Assembly: GCF_001428545.1 (NCBI RefSeq)
Contig: NZ_LMHZ01000037.1
Coordinates: 1 to 33,524 of the forward strand
From: Noviherbaspirillum sp. Root189
Lineage (GTDB): Bacteria; Pseudomonadota; Gammaproteobacteria; Burkholderiales; Burkholderiaceae_D
Length of the DNA stretch: 33,524 nucleotides
Direction: 5' to 3'
The notes beneath the pieces were generated by a model, which was not told where the DNA came from, did not search any database, and worked only from the letters and a program-made list of their open reading frames with translations. Both the position numbers and the translations under genes were made by a program. This document shows, in pieces, positions 19,476 through 27,723 of this stretch; the stretch's first letter is position 1, and each line of letters begins with the position of its first letter.

Positions 19476-21341
19476 TCAGACAATCTGGTCCAGCTTTTTG
19501 CCGGACAGCGCAACGCGTACGCTGCGATCCATACGTCTTGCCGCAAACTCCTCAGTGCCATGCGCAAGCGCTTCAACGGATGCCTTGATCGCATCATGGT
19601 CGTCGCTGCTTGCTGTCCGGCGCACTGCGTCCATCAGCGAGACAATCCGCGCACGCTCTTCTTCGGATAACAGGTTAGCGTCGGCGTCCAGTGCAGACTG
19701 CGTGGCGAGCAAAATACGCTCAGCCTCCACTTGCTCCTCGCGCAAGGCACGCATCTTCATATCGATGTCCGCAGAACTGTAGGACTCCTGCAGCATCTTG
19801 GCAATATCATCGTCGCCTAACCCATACGATGGCTTGACCGCAATCGAGGCCTCCACGCCGGAGCGCTGTTCGCGCGCCGATACGGATAGCAAGCCATCCG
19901 CATCGACCTGATAGGTCACGCGGATACGTGCCGCTCCCGCGGCCATCGGCGGAATACCGCGCAATTCAAAGCGCGCCAGCGAACGGCAATCGCTGACCAA
20001 CTCGCGTTCGCCTTGCACCACATGGATCGCCATTGCCGTTTGTCCGTCCTTGAACGTCGTGAATTCCTGGGCACGAGCACAGGGAATGGTTGAGTTGCGT
20101 GGAATAACTTTTTCCACCAGCCCGCCCATGGTCTCGATTCCGAGCGACAGCGGAATGACATCGAGCAGTAACCAGTCATCACCCGGCGCACGATTGCCGG
20201 CAAGCAGGTTGGCCTGGATAGCGGCCCCAAGCGCCACAACTTTGTCGGGATCAATATTGGCGAGTGGAGTCGTCTGGAAAAAGTCGCCCACTGCCTTGCG
20301 TACGTGTGGCATACGGGTCGCACCACCAACCAGAACGACGCCATCGACATCGTCCACAGTCAGCCCGGCATCGCGCAGTGCCTTCCGGCTCGGCGTAATG
20401 GTCTTGTTGACCAGATGCTGTGTAATCTGGGAAAACGTCGCTGCGCTCAGTGTGAGATGGACTTCTTCGCCGGAATTGAGCACGGCATCGATGTGTGTTT
20501 CTGCATGCGTCGACAGAGCTTCCTTGGCTTCCCTTGCCTTTACCATCAGGATACGGGTGTCCTTGTCGGACAGGGGAGCCAGCTTTTCCTGTTCGATGAT
20601 CCAGCACAGAATGCGATGGTCGAAATCATCACCGCCAAGGGCCGAGTCGCCACCCGTAGCCAAGACTTCGAACACGCCCTTGGAGAGCTTCAGAATGGAA
20701 ATATCAAAGGTGCCGCCGCCGAGGTCGTAGACAGCGTAGATGCCTTCGGACCCGTTGTCGAGACCATAGGCGATGGCAGCAGCAGTTGGCTCATTCAGCA
20801 AGCGCAGCACATTCAGTCCCGCGAGTTTGGCCGCATCCTTGGTCGCCTGGCGTTGCGCATCGTCGAAGTAAGCGGGGACGGTAATCACTGCCCCGACCAG
20901 TTCATCACCCAATGCATCCTCCGCGCGCTGGCGTAGCGTTGCTAATATCTCTGCGGAAACTTCGACCGGGCTTTTCACGCCTGCCACCGTCTTGAGTTGA
21001 ACCATGCCGGGTGCGTCGACAAAGTCGTAAGGCTGATTTTCGACGTAGGCAATATCCTTCAACCCACGTCCCATGAAGCGCTTGACCGACACGATGGTAT
21101 TTTTTGGATCGGTGGTCTGGGCGGCTTGGGCCGTGTAGCCGATATTGGCGTGGCCATTGGGCAGGTAGCGGACGATGGAGGGTAACAGCGAGTGCCCCTC
21201 CTCGTCAGTCAGCACTTCAGGAATGCTGTTGCGTACAGTAGCCACGAGGGAGTTAGTCGTCCCGAGGTCGATGCCGACCGCCAGCCTGTGCTGGTGCGGT
21301 GCAGTCGACATGCCCGGTTCTGAGATCTGGAGAAGAGCCAT
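19476..21341 (-). CDS. hscA: Fe-S cluster-transfer Hsp70 chaperone HscA
   Basis: Specialised Hsp70 that, with HscB, releases the 2Fe-2S cluster from IscU to acceptors. The 621-residue protein has the nucleotide-binding domain ([14 protein letters not shown] near residue 24, [26 protein letters not shown]) and a substrate-binding domain with the C-terminal lid. Length and the HscA-specific N-terminus separate it from DnaK. The start at 21341 has no good Shine-Dalgarno; M11 at 21311 is an alternative. It follows hscB by 45 bases. Confidence 0.96.
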   Translation of the reverse strand: MALLQISEPGMSTAPHQHRLAVGIDLGTTNSLVATVRNSIPEVLTDEEGHSLLPSIVRYLPNGHANIGYTAQAAQTTDPKNTIVSVKRFMGRGLKDIAYVENQPYDFVDAPGMVQLKTVAGVKSPVEVSAEILATLRQRAEDALGDELVGAVITVPAYFDDAQRQATKDAAKLAGLNVLRLLNEPTAAAIAYGLDNGSEGIYAVYDLGGGTFDISILKLSKGVFEVLATGGDSALGGDDFDHRILCWIIEQEKLAPLSDKDTRILMVKAREAKEALSTHAETHIDAVLNSGEEVHLTLSAATFSQITQHLVNKTITPSRKALRDAGLTVDDVDGVVLVGGATRMPHVRKAVGDFFQTTPLANIDPDKVVALGAAIQANLLAGNRAPGDDWLLLDVIPLSLGIETMGGLVEKVIPRNSTIPCARAQEFTTFKDGQTAMAIHVVQGERELVSDCRSLARFELRGIPPMAAGAARIRVTYQVDADGLLSVSAREQRSGVEASIAVKPSYGLGDDDIAKMLQESYSSADIDMKMRALREEQVEAERILLATQSALDADANLLSEEERARIVSLMDAVRRTASSDDHDAIKASVEALAHGTEEFAARRMDRSVRVALSGKKLDQIV

Positions 21342-21386
21342 AGGAGGTTATCTGTATTGACGGCTGCTGGATGCGTGCGAGAGTTA

Positions 21387-21902
21387 TCAGCCTTCGAGTT
21401 TTTCAAATACGGCCTGCACTTCTTCGCCGAATTTTTCAAGGAACATCAGTTGCCGGACATCTTGTGCGGCAGTGGTGTAATCATTTGCGTCAAGTAGCGT
21501 GCCGATTTCGGCGAGCTTTTCCTTGCGCGCCATGCGCAAGTCGTTGTCGAGTTGCTCGAGCCCCGAAATATCCTTGCCCGCCCTGGAGTCGTCCAGCGCC
21601 TCACGCCATTCCATTTGCTGCATCAGGAATTCACGCGGCATCGCGGTGTTCGATTCGATCTGCAGATCGACGCCATTCAATTCGCACAGATAGGCGGCGC
21701 GCTTGAAAGGATTCTTAAGGGTTTGATAAGCCTCGTTGGCACGTGTAGCCCATTGCATGGCAACACGCTTTTCCGTGTCGCCTGCATTGGTAAACTTGTC
21801 CGGATGCACCTGGTTCTGCACTTCACGATAAGCCGCGTCCAGCGCCGCCATATCGATGGCGAACTTTTGCGGCAAATGAAACAGCTCGAAGTGGTTTTGC
21901 AT
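21387..21902 (-). CDS. hscB: Fe-S co-chaperone HscB (Hsc20)
   Basis: J-domain co-chaperone that brings IscU to HscA and stimulates its ATPase. An N-terminal J domain (HFELFHLPQKF, then NQVHPDKF with HPD) is followed by a C-terminal three-helix IscU-binding domain (FLMQQMEWREAL). Two in-frame ATGs are possible, 21908 and 21902. The second has a GGA five bases upstream and is chosen; this gives 171 residues. The ribosome-binding region overlaps the T-tract of the terminator-like hairpin at 21910-21943. Confidence 0.94.
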   Translation of the reverse strand: MQNHFELFHLPQKFAIDMAALDAAYREVQNQVHPDKFTNAGDTEKRVAMQWATRANEAYQTLKNPFKRAAYLCELNGVDLQIESNTAMPREFLMQQMEWREALDDSRAGKDISGLEQLDNDLRMARKEKLAEIGTLLDANDYTTAAQDVRQLMFLEKFGEEVQAVFEKLEG

Positions 21903-21909
21903 GGGCATC

Positions 21910-21943
21910 CAAAAGAAAAGCCTGTCCGGACATCAACAGGCTT
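21910..21943 (-). terminator. Intrinsic-terminator-like hairpin between iscA and hscB
   Basis: Arms AAGCCTGT (21918-21925) and ACAGGCTT (21936-21943) pair perfectly over eight bases around a ten-base loop. In the minus-strand transcript the stem is followed at once by UUCUUUU, then the hscB start. This is the form of an intrinsic terminator, here acting as a partial terminator or attenuator inside the operon, or as an end protecting the upstream iscRSUA message. Confidence 0.65.
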
Positions 21944-21985
21944 GCAGTGCATCTCCCTCCTATACCGCAGAGGGCTCAATTGATC

Positions 21986-22309
21986 TCAAATACGGAAGCT
22001 TTCGCCGCAACCGCACTCGTCCTTGACGTTCGGATTTTGGAACTTGAATCCCTCGTTCAGGCCTTCGCGCGCGAAATCGAGTTCAGTGCCGTCGATGTAC
22101 GGCAGGCTCTTCGGATCCACGAAGACTTTCACGCCATGCGATTCGAACACGTTGTCTTCCGGTGCGCTCTCGTCGACATACTCCAGCTTGTAAGCAAGGC
22201 CGGAGCATCCGGTGGTGCGCACGCCGAAGCGCAAACCAATGCCCTTGCCGCGCCGTTCAATATAACGGTTGATATGCTTGGCAGCTTTTTCGGTCAATGT
22301 GATTGCCAT
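21986..22309 (-). CDS. iscA: A-type Fe-S carrier protein IscA
   Basis: Carries or delivers clusters or iron to target proteins. A 107-residue protein with the three conserved cysteines at 35 (TTGCSG), 99 and 101 (ECGCG). It sits 48 bases after iscU, the spacer holding a short hairpin, and 77 bases ahead of hscB. Confidence 0.96.
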   Translation of the reverse strand: MAITLTEKAAKHINRYIERRGKGIGLRFGVRTTGCSGLAYKLEYVDESAPEDNVFESHGVKVFVDPKSLPYIDGTELDFAREGLNEGFKFQNPNVKDECGCGESFRI

Positions 22310-22334
22310 AACGATTCAGTCTCTTTCCATTCCT

Positions 22335-22351
22335 TTCCGGCCAGGCCGGAA
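22335..22351 (-). other. Hairpin in the iscU-iscA spacer
   Basis: TTCCGGCC (22335-22342), one base, and GGCCGGAA (22344-22351) are a near-continuous palindrome; in RNA it gives a seven-pair stem with a three-base loop. No T-run follows, so mRNA stability or processing is more likely than termination. Confidence 0.45.
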
Positions 22352-22357
22352 TGTCTA

Positions 22358-22759
22358 TCAGGCAGCTTCCTTTGCTTCCGCGCCATGCTTTGCCTTGTAA
22401 TCCTGCACCGCCGCCTTGATCGCGTCTTCCGCAAGAATGGAGCAGTGAATTTTTACCGGTGGCAGGGCAAGTTCTTCCGCGATCTGGGTGTTCTTGATGG
22501 ACATGGCTTCGTCCAGTGTTTTGCCCTTGACCCATTCAGTGACCAGCGAGGACGACGCAATCGCAGAACCGCAGCCATAGGTTTTGAATTTGGCATCTTC
22601 GATCACGCCGTTTGCGCCGACCTTGATCTGCAGCTTCATGACGTCGCCGCAAGCCGGTGCGCCAACCATACCGGTGCCGACTGTTTCATCGCCCTTTTCA
22701 AAGGCGCCGACGTTGCGCGGATTTTCGTAATGGTCTAGGACTTTTTCAGAGTAAGACAT
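22358..22759 (-). CDS. iscU: Fe-S cluster scaffold IscU
   Basis: Scaffold on which 2Fe-2S clusters are built. The 133-residue protein has cluster ligands Cys37, Cys63 and Cys106 plus Asp39 (PACGD, YGCGSA, HCSILAEDA) and the LPPVK HscA-recognition motif at residues 99-103. It follows iscS by 27 bases. Confidence 0.97.
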   Translation of the reverse strand: MSYSEKVLDHYENPRNVGAFEKGDETVGTGMVGAPACGDVMKLQIKVGANGVIEDAKFKTYGCGSAIASSSLVTEWVKGKTLDEAMSIKNTQIAEELALPPVKIHCSILAEDAIKAAVQDYKAKHGAEAKEAA

Positions 22760-22786
22760 GTTAGTGCTCCTTGTATTTTGTAAAGG

Positions 22787-24040
22787 TCAGTGTGCAGCCC
22801 ACTGGATCGTGCTGAGGTCGATGCCATCCTTGTGCATATCCCAGAGCGGCGACAATTCCCGCAACTTGGCGACCTTGGTCTTGATCAGGTTGATCGTAAA
22901 ATCGATATCTTCTTCGGTCGTGAACCGACCAATGGTGAAGCGAATCGAGCTATGCGCCAGTTCGTCGCTGCGGCCCAGCGCCCTCAGCACATAAGATGGT
23001 TCCAGACTGGCCGAAGTACAAGCAGAACCTGAAGAAACTGCGATGTCCTTGATCGCCATGATCAGCGATTCGCCTTCGACATAGTTGAAGCTGACATTCA
23101 GGTTATGCGGAACGCGATGCTCCATATCGCCATTGACGTAGACTTCCTCGATCTCGGTCAATCCTTTGGCGAGCCGGTCGCGCAGCGCTTTGACGCGGGC
23201 GATCTCGGAATCCATCTCTTCCTTGGCAATGCGAAAAGCTTCGCCCATGCCCACAATCTGGTGAGTCGGCAAGGTGCCGGAACGCAGGCCGCGCTCATGT
23301 CCACCGCCATGCATTTGGGCTTCAATACGTACACGTGGCTTGCGACGGACATACAGCGCGCCAATTCCCTTGGGCCCGTAAGTCTTGTGCGCGGTAAAGG
23401 TCATCAGATCGACCTTCCACTTTTCCAGGTCGATTGCAAGCTTGCCGGTTGCCTGGGCAGCGTCGCAATGAAAAATGATGCCCTTGGAACGGCACAGTTC
23501 ACCGATCTCCGGGATCGGCTGGATTACGCCGATTTCGTTATTGACCAGCATCACCGATACAAGAATGGTATCAGGACGGATGGCCTCCTGTAGTTGTTCA
23601 ACCGTAATCAGGCCGTTGTCCTGCGGCTGCAGGTAAGTGGCTTCAAAGCCCTGGCGCTCCAGTTCGCGCACGGTATCCAGCACTGCTTTGTGCTCAGTCT
23701 TTACCGTGATGATGTGCTTGCCCTTGGTCTTGTAGAAATGCGCCGCGCCCTTGAGTGCGAGGTTGTTGCCTTCGGTTGCGCCAGAGGTCCAGATAATTTC
23801 GCGCGGATCGGCATTTACCAATGCGGCAACCTGGGCACGCGCTTCTTCGACAGCCTTCTCGGCTGTCCAGCCATACATGTGACTGCGTGACGCCGGGTTA
23901 CCGAACTGCTCGCGCAGGTAGGGAATCATCTTGTCGGCAACGCGCGGGTCGATCGGCGTCGTCGCCGAATAGTCCATGTAAATCGGAAAATGGGGGGCCT
24001 TAATGGTATCGATCAGGCTTTTTTCCAAAGGGGCATTCAT
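22787..24040 (-). CDS. iscS: Cysteine desulfurase IscS
   Basis: PLP enzyme that takes sulfur from cysteine for cluster assembly and tRNA thiolation. Motifs: [12 protein letters not shown] at the N-terminus, PLP Lys in [12 protein letters not shown], and the persulfide Cys loop in [14 protein letters not shown]. The ATG at 24040 has GGAG nine bases upstream. A TTG at 24055 would overlap that site, so 24040 is used, giving 417 residues, slightly above the usual 404-407 because of a short N-terminal leader. It starts 16 bases after the iscR stop. Confidence 0.97.
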   Translation of the reverse strand: MNAPLEKSLIDTIKAPHFPIYMDYSATTPIDPRVADKMIPYLREQFGNPASRSHMYGWTAEKAVEEARAQVAALVNADPREIIWTSGATEGNNLALKGAAHFYKTKGKHIITVKTEHKAVLDTVRELERQGFEATYLQPQDNGLITVEQLQEAIRPDTILVSVMLVNNEIGVIQPIPEIGELCRSKGIIFHCDAAQATGKLAIDLEKWKVDLMTFTAHKTYGPKGIGALYVRRKPRVRIEAQMHGGGHERGLRSGTLPTHQIVGMGEAFRIAKEEMDSEIARVKALRDRLAKGLTEIEEVYVNGDMEHRVPHNLNVSFNYVEGESLIMAIKDIAVSSGSACTSASLEPSYVLRALGRSDELAHSSIRFTIGRFTTEEDIDFTINLIKTKVAKLRELSPLWDMHKDGIDLSTIQWAAH

Positions 24041-24056
24041 ATGATTCAACTCCAAA

Positions 24057-24530
24057 TCAAGCGGCTACGTGTGGACGGGGCATCAGCACCACGTTATGTT
24101 CGGCATTCTTTTGTCGCTGCTGGTCGACCAGATCTTTCAGCGAGACGGAATCCAGGTATTCGACCATCTTGGCGTTTAGTGTCGCCCACAGGTCATGTGT
24201 CATGCAGCGGCTGCCATGCTCGTGGCCGGGGCTATGGCAATTTTCCTTGCCTCCGCACTGCGTTGCATCGATTGGCTCATCCACCGCGATAATGATATCG
24301 GCAACGGTGACGTCTTCCGCCTTGCGCGCCAGGGTGTAACCACCGCCCGGACCACGCACCGACTCGACAATTTCATGGCGGCGCAATTTCCCAAACAGTT
24401 GCTCAAGATAAGAGAGGGAAATTTCCTGCCGCTGGCTGATGGCCGACAGCGTCACGGGACCTTTGCCCTCACGCAACGCCAGATCGATCATCGCAGTGAC
24501 CGCAAAGCGGCCTTTAGTTGTCAGACGCAT
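24057..24530 (-). CDS. iscR: Rrf2-family Fe-S transcription regulator IscR
   Basis: Senses Fe-S supply by carrying a 2Fe-2S cluster and represses its own operon. The 157-residue protein opens [19 protein letters not shown]; winged-helix region [20 protein letters not shown]; cluster region with Cys92, Cys98, Cys109 and His112. The ligand spacing is longer than in E. coli IscR (Cys92, Cys98, Cys104, His107) because of a five-residue His-rich insertion. The conserved N-terminus sets the start at 24530; a start 13 codons upstream (24569) is unlikely. Confidence 0.96.
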   Translation of the reverse strand: MRLTTKGRFAVTAMIDLALREGKGPVTLSAISQRQEISLSYLEQLFGKLRRHEIVESVRGPGGGYTLARKAEDVTVADIIIAVDEPIDATQCGGKENCHSPGHEHGSRCMTHDLWATLNAKMVEYLDSVSLKDLVDQQRQKNAEHNVVLMPRPHVAA

Positions 24531-24625
24531 ATACCTCAGCTCCAGTACAAAACCTCGACCGTCTCGCACAGAGATTTACAGCTCCGCGATACGACGTTCT
24601 GTCTTCCCGGAATCGAATTTCCCTG

Positions 24626-24650
24626 ATTCCCGAAGATTTTAGTCAAGTAT
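24626..24650 (-). promoter_or_regulatory. Type-1-like IscR binding site
   Basis: On the minus strand the 25-base element reads ATACTTGACT, then AAAATCT, then TCGGGAAT, matching the known Type 1 IscR pattern of an ATA-YTTGACT left half and a partly degenerate right half. It overlaps the -10 box and transcription start of the isc promoter, as expected for repression by holo-IscR. Confidence 0.75.
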
Positions 24651-24674
24651 ATCAAAGTTGAGTGATTTTGTCAG
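24646..24674 (-). promoter_or_regulatory. isc operon promoter
   Basis: Minus strand CTGACA (-35, 24669-24674), exactly 17 bases, TATACT (-10, 24646-24651). Transcription would begin near 24639, leaving a leader of about 110 bases before iscR. Five of six bases match consensus in both boxes. Confidence 0.75.
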
Positions 24675-24751
24675 GTATTGGGAAATGCGGGCTTGACGGC
24701 CTGAGTTGGGATAAAGTCACTGAAGCGGCCAAGGGTGAAAGCGCTCAATGC

Positions 24752-24789
24752 AAGTTGTCTTTAAGCTGCAACTTAGCGTTGCAACTTAA
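24752..24789 (-). repeat. Cluster of AAGTTG half-sites upstream of the isc promoter
   Basis: An imperfect 12-base inverted repeat, TTAAGCTGCAAC (24761-24772) and GTTGCAACTTAA (24778-24789), with one mismatch and a five-base centre, also contains a direct repeat GCAACTTA at 13-base period. A further AAGTTG (24752-24757) lies in the opposite orientation nearby. It is about 80 bases upstream of the isc -35 and has no T-tract, so an operator is more likely than a terminator. From 24790 to 24863 nothing else is seen. Confidence 0.5.
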
Positions 24790-24863
24790 GCATTCAGCAT
24801 TATTTCATATTTCTTATCGACATGCCGCCGAGAGCCATTTTCCCGCCAGGACAGCGCAAGGGA

Positions 24864-25880
24864 TCAACGCATCCGGAAGCGTACGAACATCATGTAGGTG
24901 GTAGGGTCGCTCCCGTATGACGGCTCCATCGCTGTGGGAACGAGGTGTCGGCTCACGAGGGCACCGACATCCAGGTGCAGTGGGCCGGTCGTGCGAAGAT
25001 CGTAGAAATATCCAAGCGACAGTCGATTCATCTTGAACAACTGCCGCTGAGCAGACTCGTCTTCGCGTATCAGGCCGTCGCTGCCAACTTGCTCTATGCG
25101 CCCGAAGAGCGCATGGGTGCCGCTAAACCTGACGGTCGACTCCAGCAAATAACCCATTGTGCTCTCGCGGAATTTGCGAGCGTTTCGGCCCCATGCCAAC
25201 GTGGTTTGCCAGTCGCCTTGCTGAAAAGGCATGGTATAGGTCGCCGCGACCGCCGTACGCCGAACTTCATCATTCGGCACAAGTTGATCCAGGGTGCTGA
25301 CCGAACCGCGACTCAGCCGTAGGACCAAGTTCGGCGCCAAGCTATAAGACAGCCTGGCAGATCGCACATCGAATTTCGGGGACTCGGAATGGATCGGTCC
25401 ATCTTTTTGATTGTCTTTCGCAATCGTTGAGCTTTCAATAGAGACATCTCGCCACGCATAGCCGAGCGTCACCGTGCTGGAGCGTTCGCGCGCCGAGTCC
25501 AGCCAATAGGCACTTTGCATCGGATTCTCGAGTGCGAAGCCGGGATAATCGAACATCAGCGCCCTGCGCGCCGGCAATCCGGCTACGGAGGTGTAAAGTG
25601 TGCCATACCGTCCCGCCTGAAAGGTGCGGGATATGGCAGGTTGATCGGTGTTTGGGTAGGGAAACGACAACGCTAGTGGCGTGCCCATCTCCTGCTCGCT
25701 TAGGCTTTCTTTTTCTTCAGAGTTAGAGTGAAACATTGAAGTGACCGACGCATCATCAGGTGAAATCGTGTAAGGCTGATCGGCATTACTATCGGCCGGT
25801 GCTGTCGCCGCTACGCCAGTGAGCGGACACATTGCCAGCGTGCTTGCCGTAACCATTGCGACTGTCAGCATTTTCATCAT
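24864..25880 (-). CDS. Predicted outer-membrane beta-barrel protein, function unknown
   Basis: A 338-residue exported protein. Signal peptide MMKMLTVAMVTASTLAMCPLTGVAATA (given as residues 1-27: hydrophobic core then an AATA-type cleavage site), a polar disordered stretch to about residue 90, then alternating aromatic strands (STVTLGYAWRDVSIES, NLVLRLSRGSVS, TTLAWGRNARKF) ending in YMMFVRFRMR. The last segment resembles a barrel-closing strand. Similar SARERSSTVTLGY-type proteins occur, as I recall, in heavy-metal resistance loci of Burkholderiales, but no metal genes are adjacent. Start M14 of the longer frame (25880) is chosen for signal-peptide shape; 25877 is equally possible. It lies just upstream of the isc promoter on the same strand. 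Confidence 0.7.
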   Translation of the reverse strand: MMKMLTVAMVTASTLAMCPLTGVAATAPADSNADQPYTISPDDASVTSMFHSNSEEKESLSEQEMGTPLALSFPYPNTDQPAISRTFQAGRYGTLYTSVAGLPARRALMFDYPGFALENPMQSAYWLDSARERSSTVTLGYAWRDVSIESSTIAKDNQKDGPIHSESPKFDVRSARLSYSLAPNLVLRLSRGSVSTLDQLVPNDEVRRTAVAATYTMPFQQGDWQTTLAWGRNARKFRESTMGYLLESTVRFSGTHALFGRIEQVGSDGLIREDESAQRQLFKMNRLSLGYFYDLRTTGPLHLDVGALVSRHLVPTAMEPSYGSDPTTYMMFVRFRMR

Positions 25881-26034
25881 TTCACTCTTTACATCAAGGG
25901 CCCGGCAAAACCCTTGCAATTTTTATACCAAAAGCATTGGCAAATCAGAATGAACGCATCCCTCCAGGCCGACGATATGTCAAGCCAGTCCGATAGCTTT
26001 ATACCTACTTAAAATGTGCTTGCGTCCGTATTTC

Positions 26035-26055
26035 CGCGCAAGTTTTACTTGTGCG
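26035..26055 (-). other. Hairpin after the phosphatase gene
   Basis: CGCGCAAGT (26035-26043) and ACTTGTGCG (26047-26055) pair with one mismatch around three bases, 11 bases past the phosphatase stop. No T-run follows on the minus strand. The rest of 25881-26066 is A/T-rich upstream sequence of the barrel gene, with a possible TATAAA -10 near 25924-25929. Confidence 0.3.
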
Positions 26056-26066
26056 TGGTAACTGTT

Positions 26067-26624
26067 CTACACGCGTGGCTGCAGTGCTCGTATCCAACGG
26101 GATACGATCGGCACTTCCTTGCGGGGCAGGCGGTCGCGGCGAGAGACGACATGCCCGCGTGCCAGACTGGAAAGCAAACCGCTGCAACCGTCTTCGATAT
26201 AGTCCAGTACCAGATCGAAATCTTTAGAGCCGCGATAATAAGGATCGTGAACAATAGAACCGGCCCTGGAGGCCGAATAGCCCATTAGCAAACCTGGTTT
26301 ATGTTTGTGCTCCGGCGGGCAAAGCGCTTGCAAAATTTCCAGATTATTGAAATCCATGCCAAGGATCATGTCGAAACGCGAAAAGTCCTCAAGCTCGATC
26401 TTCCGCGCACGAAGCCGACTTAAATCGTAGCCACGCTTGCGTGCCGCGGCTTGTGCGCGCGGATCGGGCGCTTCGCCGACGTGGTAATCGTGGGTCCCGG
26501 CAGAGTCGATAAGAATATATTGCTGGAGACCGGCATCCGTCGCCATTTTACGTAGCACTCCCTCGGCCGTTGGAGAACGGCAGATATTGCCCATGCAGAC
26601 AAATAGGATGCGGGTGGTTTCCAT
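26067..26624 (-). CDS. Low-molecular-weight protein-tyrosine phosphatase
   Basis: Cytoplasmic phosphotyrosine phosphatase, often linked to polysaccharide export or stress control. The P-loop CMGNICRS holds catalytic Cys10 and Arg16 (Cys-X5-Arg), and the general acid is in VHDPYYRG near residue 135. At 185 residues it is longer than the usual 155-165 because of a basic tail after the normal end CSGLLSSL: ARGHVVSRRDRLPRKE and about 15 more residues. Start 26624 follows GGAG; an ATG 13 codons upstream is less likely. No kinase or capsule genes adjoin. Confidence 0.9.
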   Translation of the reverse strand: METTRILFVCMGNICRSPTAEGVLRKMATDAGLQQYILIDSAGTHDYHVGEAPDPRAQAAARKRGYDLSRLRARKIELEDFSRFDMILGMDFNNLEILQALCPPEHKHKPGLLMGYSASRAGSIVHDPYYRGSKDFDLVLDYIEDGCSGLLSSLARGHVVSRRDRLPRKEVPIVSRWIRALQPRV

Positions 26625-26816
26625 AGTGGCTCCATGAAATAAGCGAGCCACCTTAAAAACCAATATAGATCAAAGTGGGCCCGGTACACCTTTATCTTCG
26701 CAAAACGATACGTGCTCGCCATGATTTCCGACAAATTCACGCGGTTACGCATTTGCGCAGCCTTGGACGGCGACGCTGCTGCAGCGTTTTAATACCGATC
26801 CCGGAAGTCTCCTGCT
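26625..26816 (-). other. Spacer between the UDG-like and phosphatase genes
   Basis: About 190 bases with no supported gene. A/T-rich sequence (26640-26680) upstream of the phosphatase may hold its promoter, but no good -35/-10 pair is visible. Confidence 0.3.
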
Positions 26817-27617
26817 CTACTTTTGCTGTTGCAGCAAATGCATTGGGCCGAATAATTCCTGCATGGTTCGGTTGCCAATAAAGGACAGGTTATACGGGTG
26901 TTCAGATACGGCGTTCGGGAAACGTGCCGTCGCTGGAAGGGTAGCCAGTTGTTCAGCAATCTTCCCCCACAATACGAGTATCGGAGGCGTTTTGGACTTT
27001 TCGACGGCATGGTCGGCGAGCGCTTCGAGCACCGTCTCCAGGAAAGGCTTCCACGCCTTCGCATCCTTTATGGGCGGGACATCCGGGCGGAAAACCAGAC
27101 TGGCATTGAGGAGCAGGAAACCATGACGAGTCAGATTGGCCTGCAGCTCCGTCAGCGTCTGAATGTACGGCGAACCAATTGCACGCGCCTTCAGCGAAAT
27201 ATGCGTCAATGCATCTCCGGAAGTATTTTCCAGCTGCAGCTGGCCGTCCGCAACCAGAAGCATTTTCATGAAATTTCGTAGCGAGGTTGCGCGATTGACT
27301 TGCTTGGACAATCCCTTTTCCGACCACAGCGACTCGACCGCACCATCCATGAAACACACGCCGGTCGCACTCTCCTCGCGCGGATACGGACCTTCCCCCA
27401 CCAGCACATACCTGACCTCGTGCAGAGGCTTGGTGAACGCGGCGAACAGGCGGCCCTCGGTAGGGAGATATTGCGCTTCAGCCAGGGCGGGCAAGTAAGC
27501 GGGGTCGGCGGCGGCCACCGCCTGCAAGCCACGCTTGAGGATCGGATGCCAGGAGACATGCGCCAGATCGAGCGCCGCAAAAATCGGTTGGGGAATAGTC
27601 TGGGACATCGCGCTCAT
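26817..27617 (-). CDS. Uracil-DNA glycosylase-like protein with altered catalytic motif
   Basis: A 266-residue member of the uracil-DNA glycosylase superfamily by layout: motif 1 region VLVGEGPYPREESATGVCF (about residues 71-89), uracil-pocket Asn in FLLLNASLVFR, and the C-terminal His region SEHPYNLSFIG. In family 1 Ung, motif 1 is GQDPYH, where Asp activates water; here it reads GEGPYP, so both that Asp and the His are replaced. The protein may be a catalytically weak, re-specialised or structural relative. Start is placed at M27 of the longer frame (27617) because the uvrB terminator hairpin occupies the upstream part; 27608 is also possible. Confidence 0.75.
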   Translation of the reverse strand: MSAMSQTIPQPIFAALDLAHVSWHPILKRGLQAVAAADPAYLPALAEAQYLPTEGRLFAAFTKPLHEVRYVLVGEGPYPREESATGVCFMDGAVESLWSEKGLSKQVNRATSLRNFMKMLLVADGQLQLENTSGDALTHISLKARAIGSPYIQTLTELQANLTRHGFLLLNASLVFRPDVPPIKDAKAWKPFLETVLEALADHAVEKSKTPPILVLWGKIAEQLATLPATARFPNAVSEHPYNLSFIGNRTMQELFGPMHLLQQQK

Positions 27618-27649
27618 ATGAAATGGAAAACAAGCATTGTAGCGTTGCC

Positions 27650-27688
27650 ACAAAAGACAAGGGCCGCCGGCAATTACGCCGGCGGCCC
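27650..27688 (-). terminator. Intrinsic terminator after uvrB
   Basis: GGGCCGCCGGC (27661-27671) and GCCGGCGGCCC (27678-27688) form a perfect 11-pair GC stem with a six-base loop. The minus-strand transcript continues TTGTCTTTTG. It begins 35 bases past the uvrB stop and separates uvrB from the glycosylase-like gene. Confidence 0.85.
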
Positions 27689-27723
27689 TCTTCATCGCTG
27701 TTCAGGCGAACGCAACATCGGGA

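Noticed and set aside
24761-24789. Palindrome as intrinsic terminator of the barrel gene
   Set aside because: Neither strand has a T-run after the hairpin; it is kept as an operator candidate instead.
24662-24904. An 80-codon plus-strand open frame upstream of isc
   Set aside because: It overlaps the isc promoter and the 3' end of the barrel gene, lacks a Shine-Dalgarno, and has no motifs.
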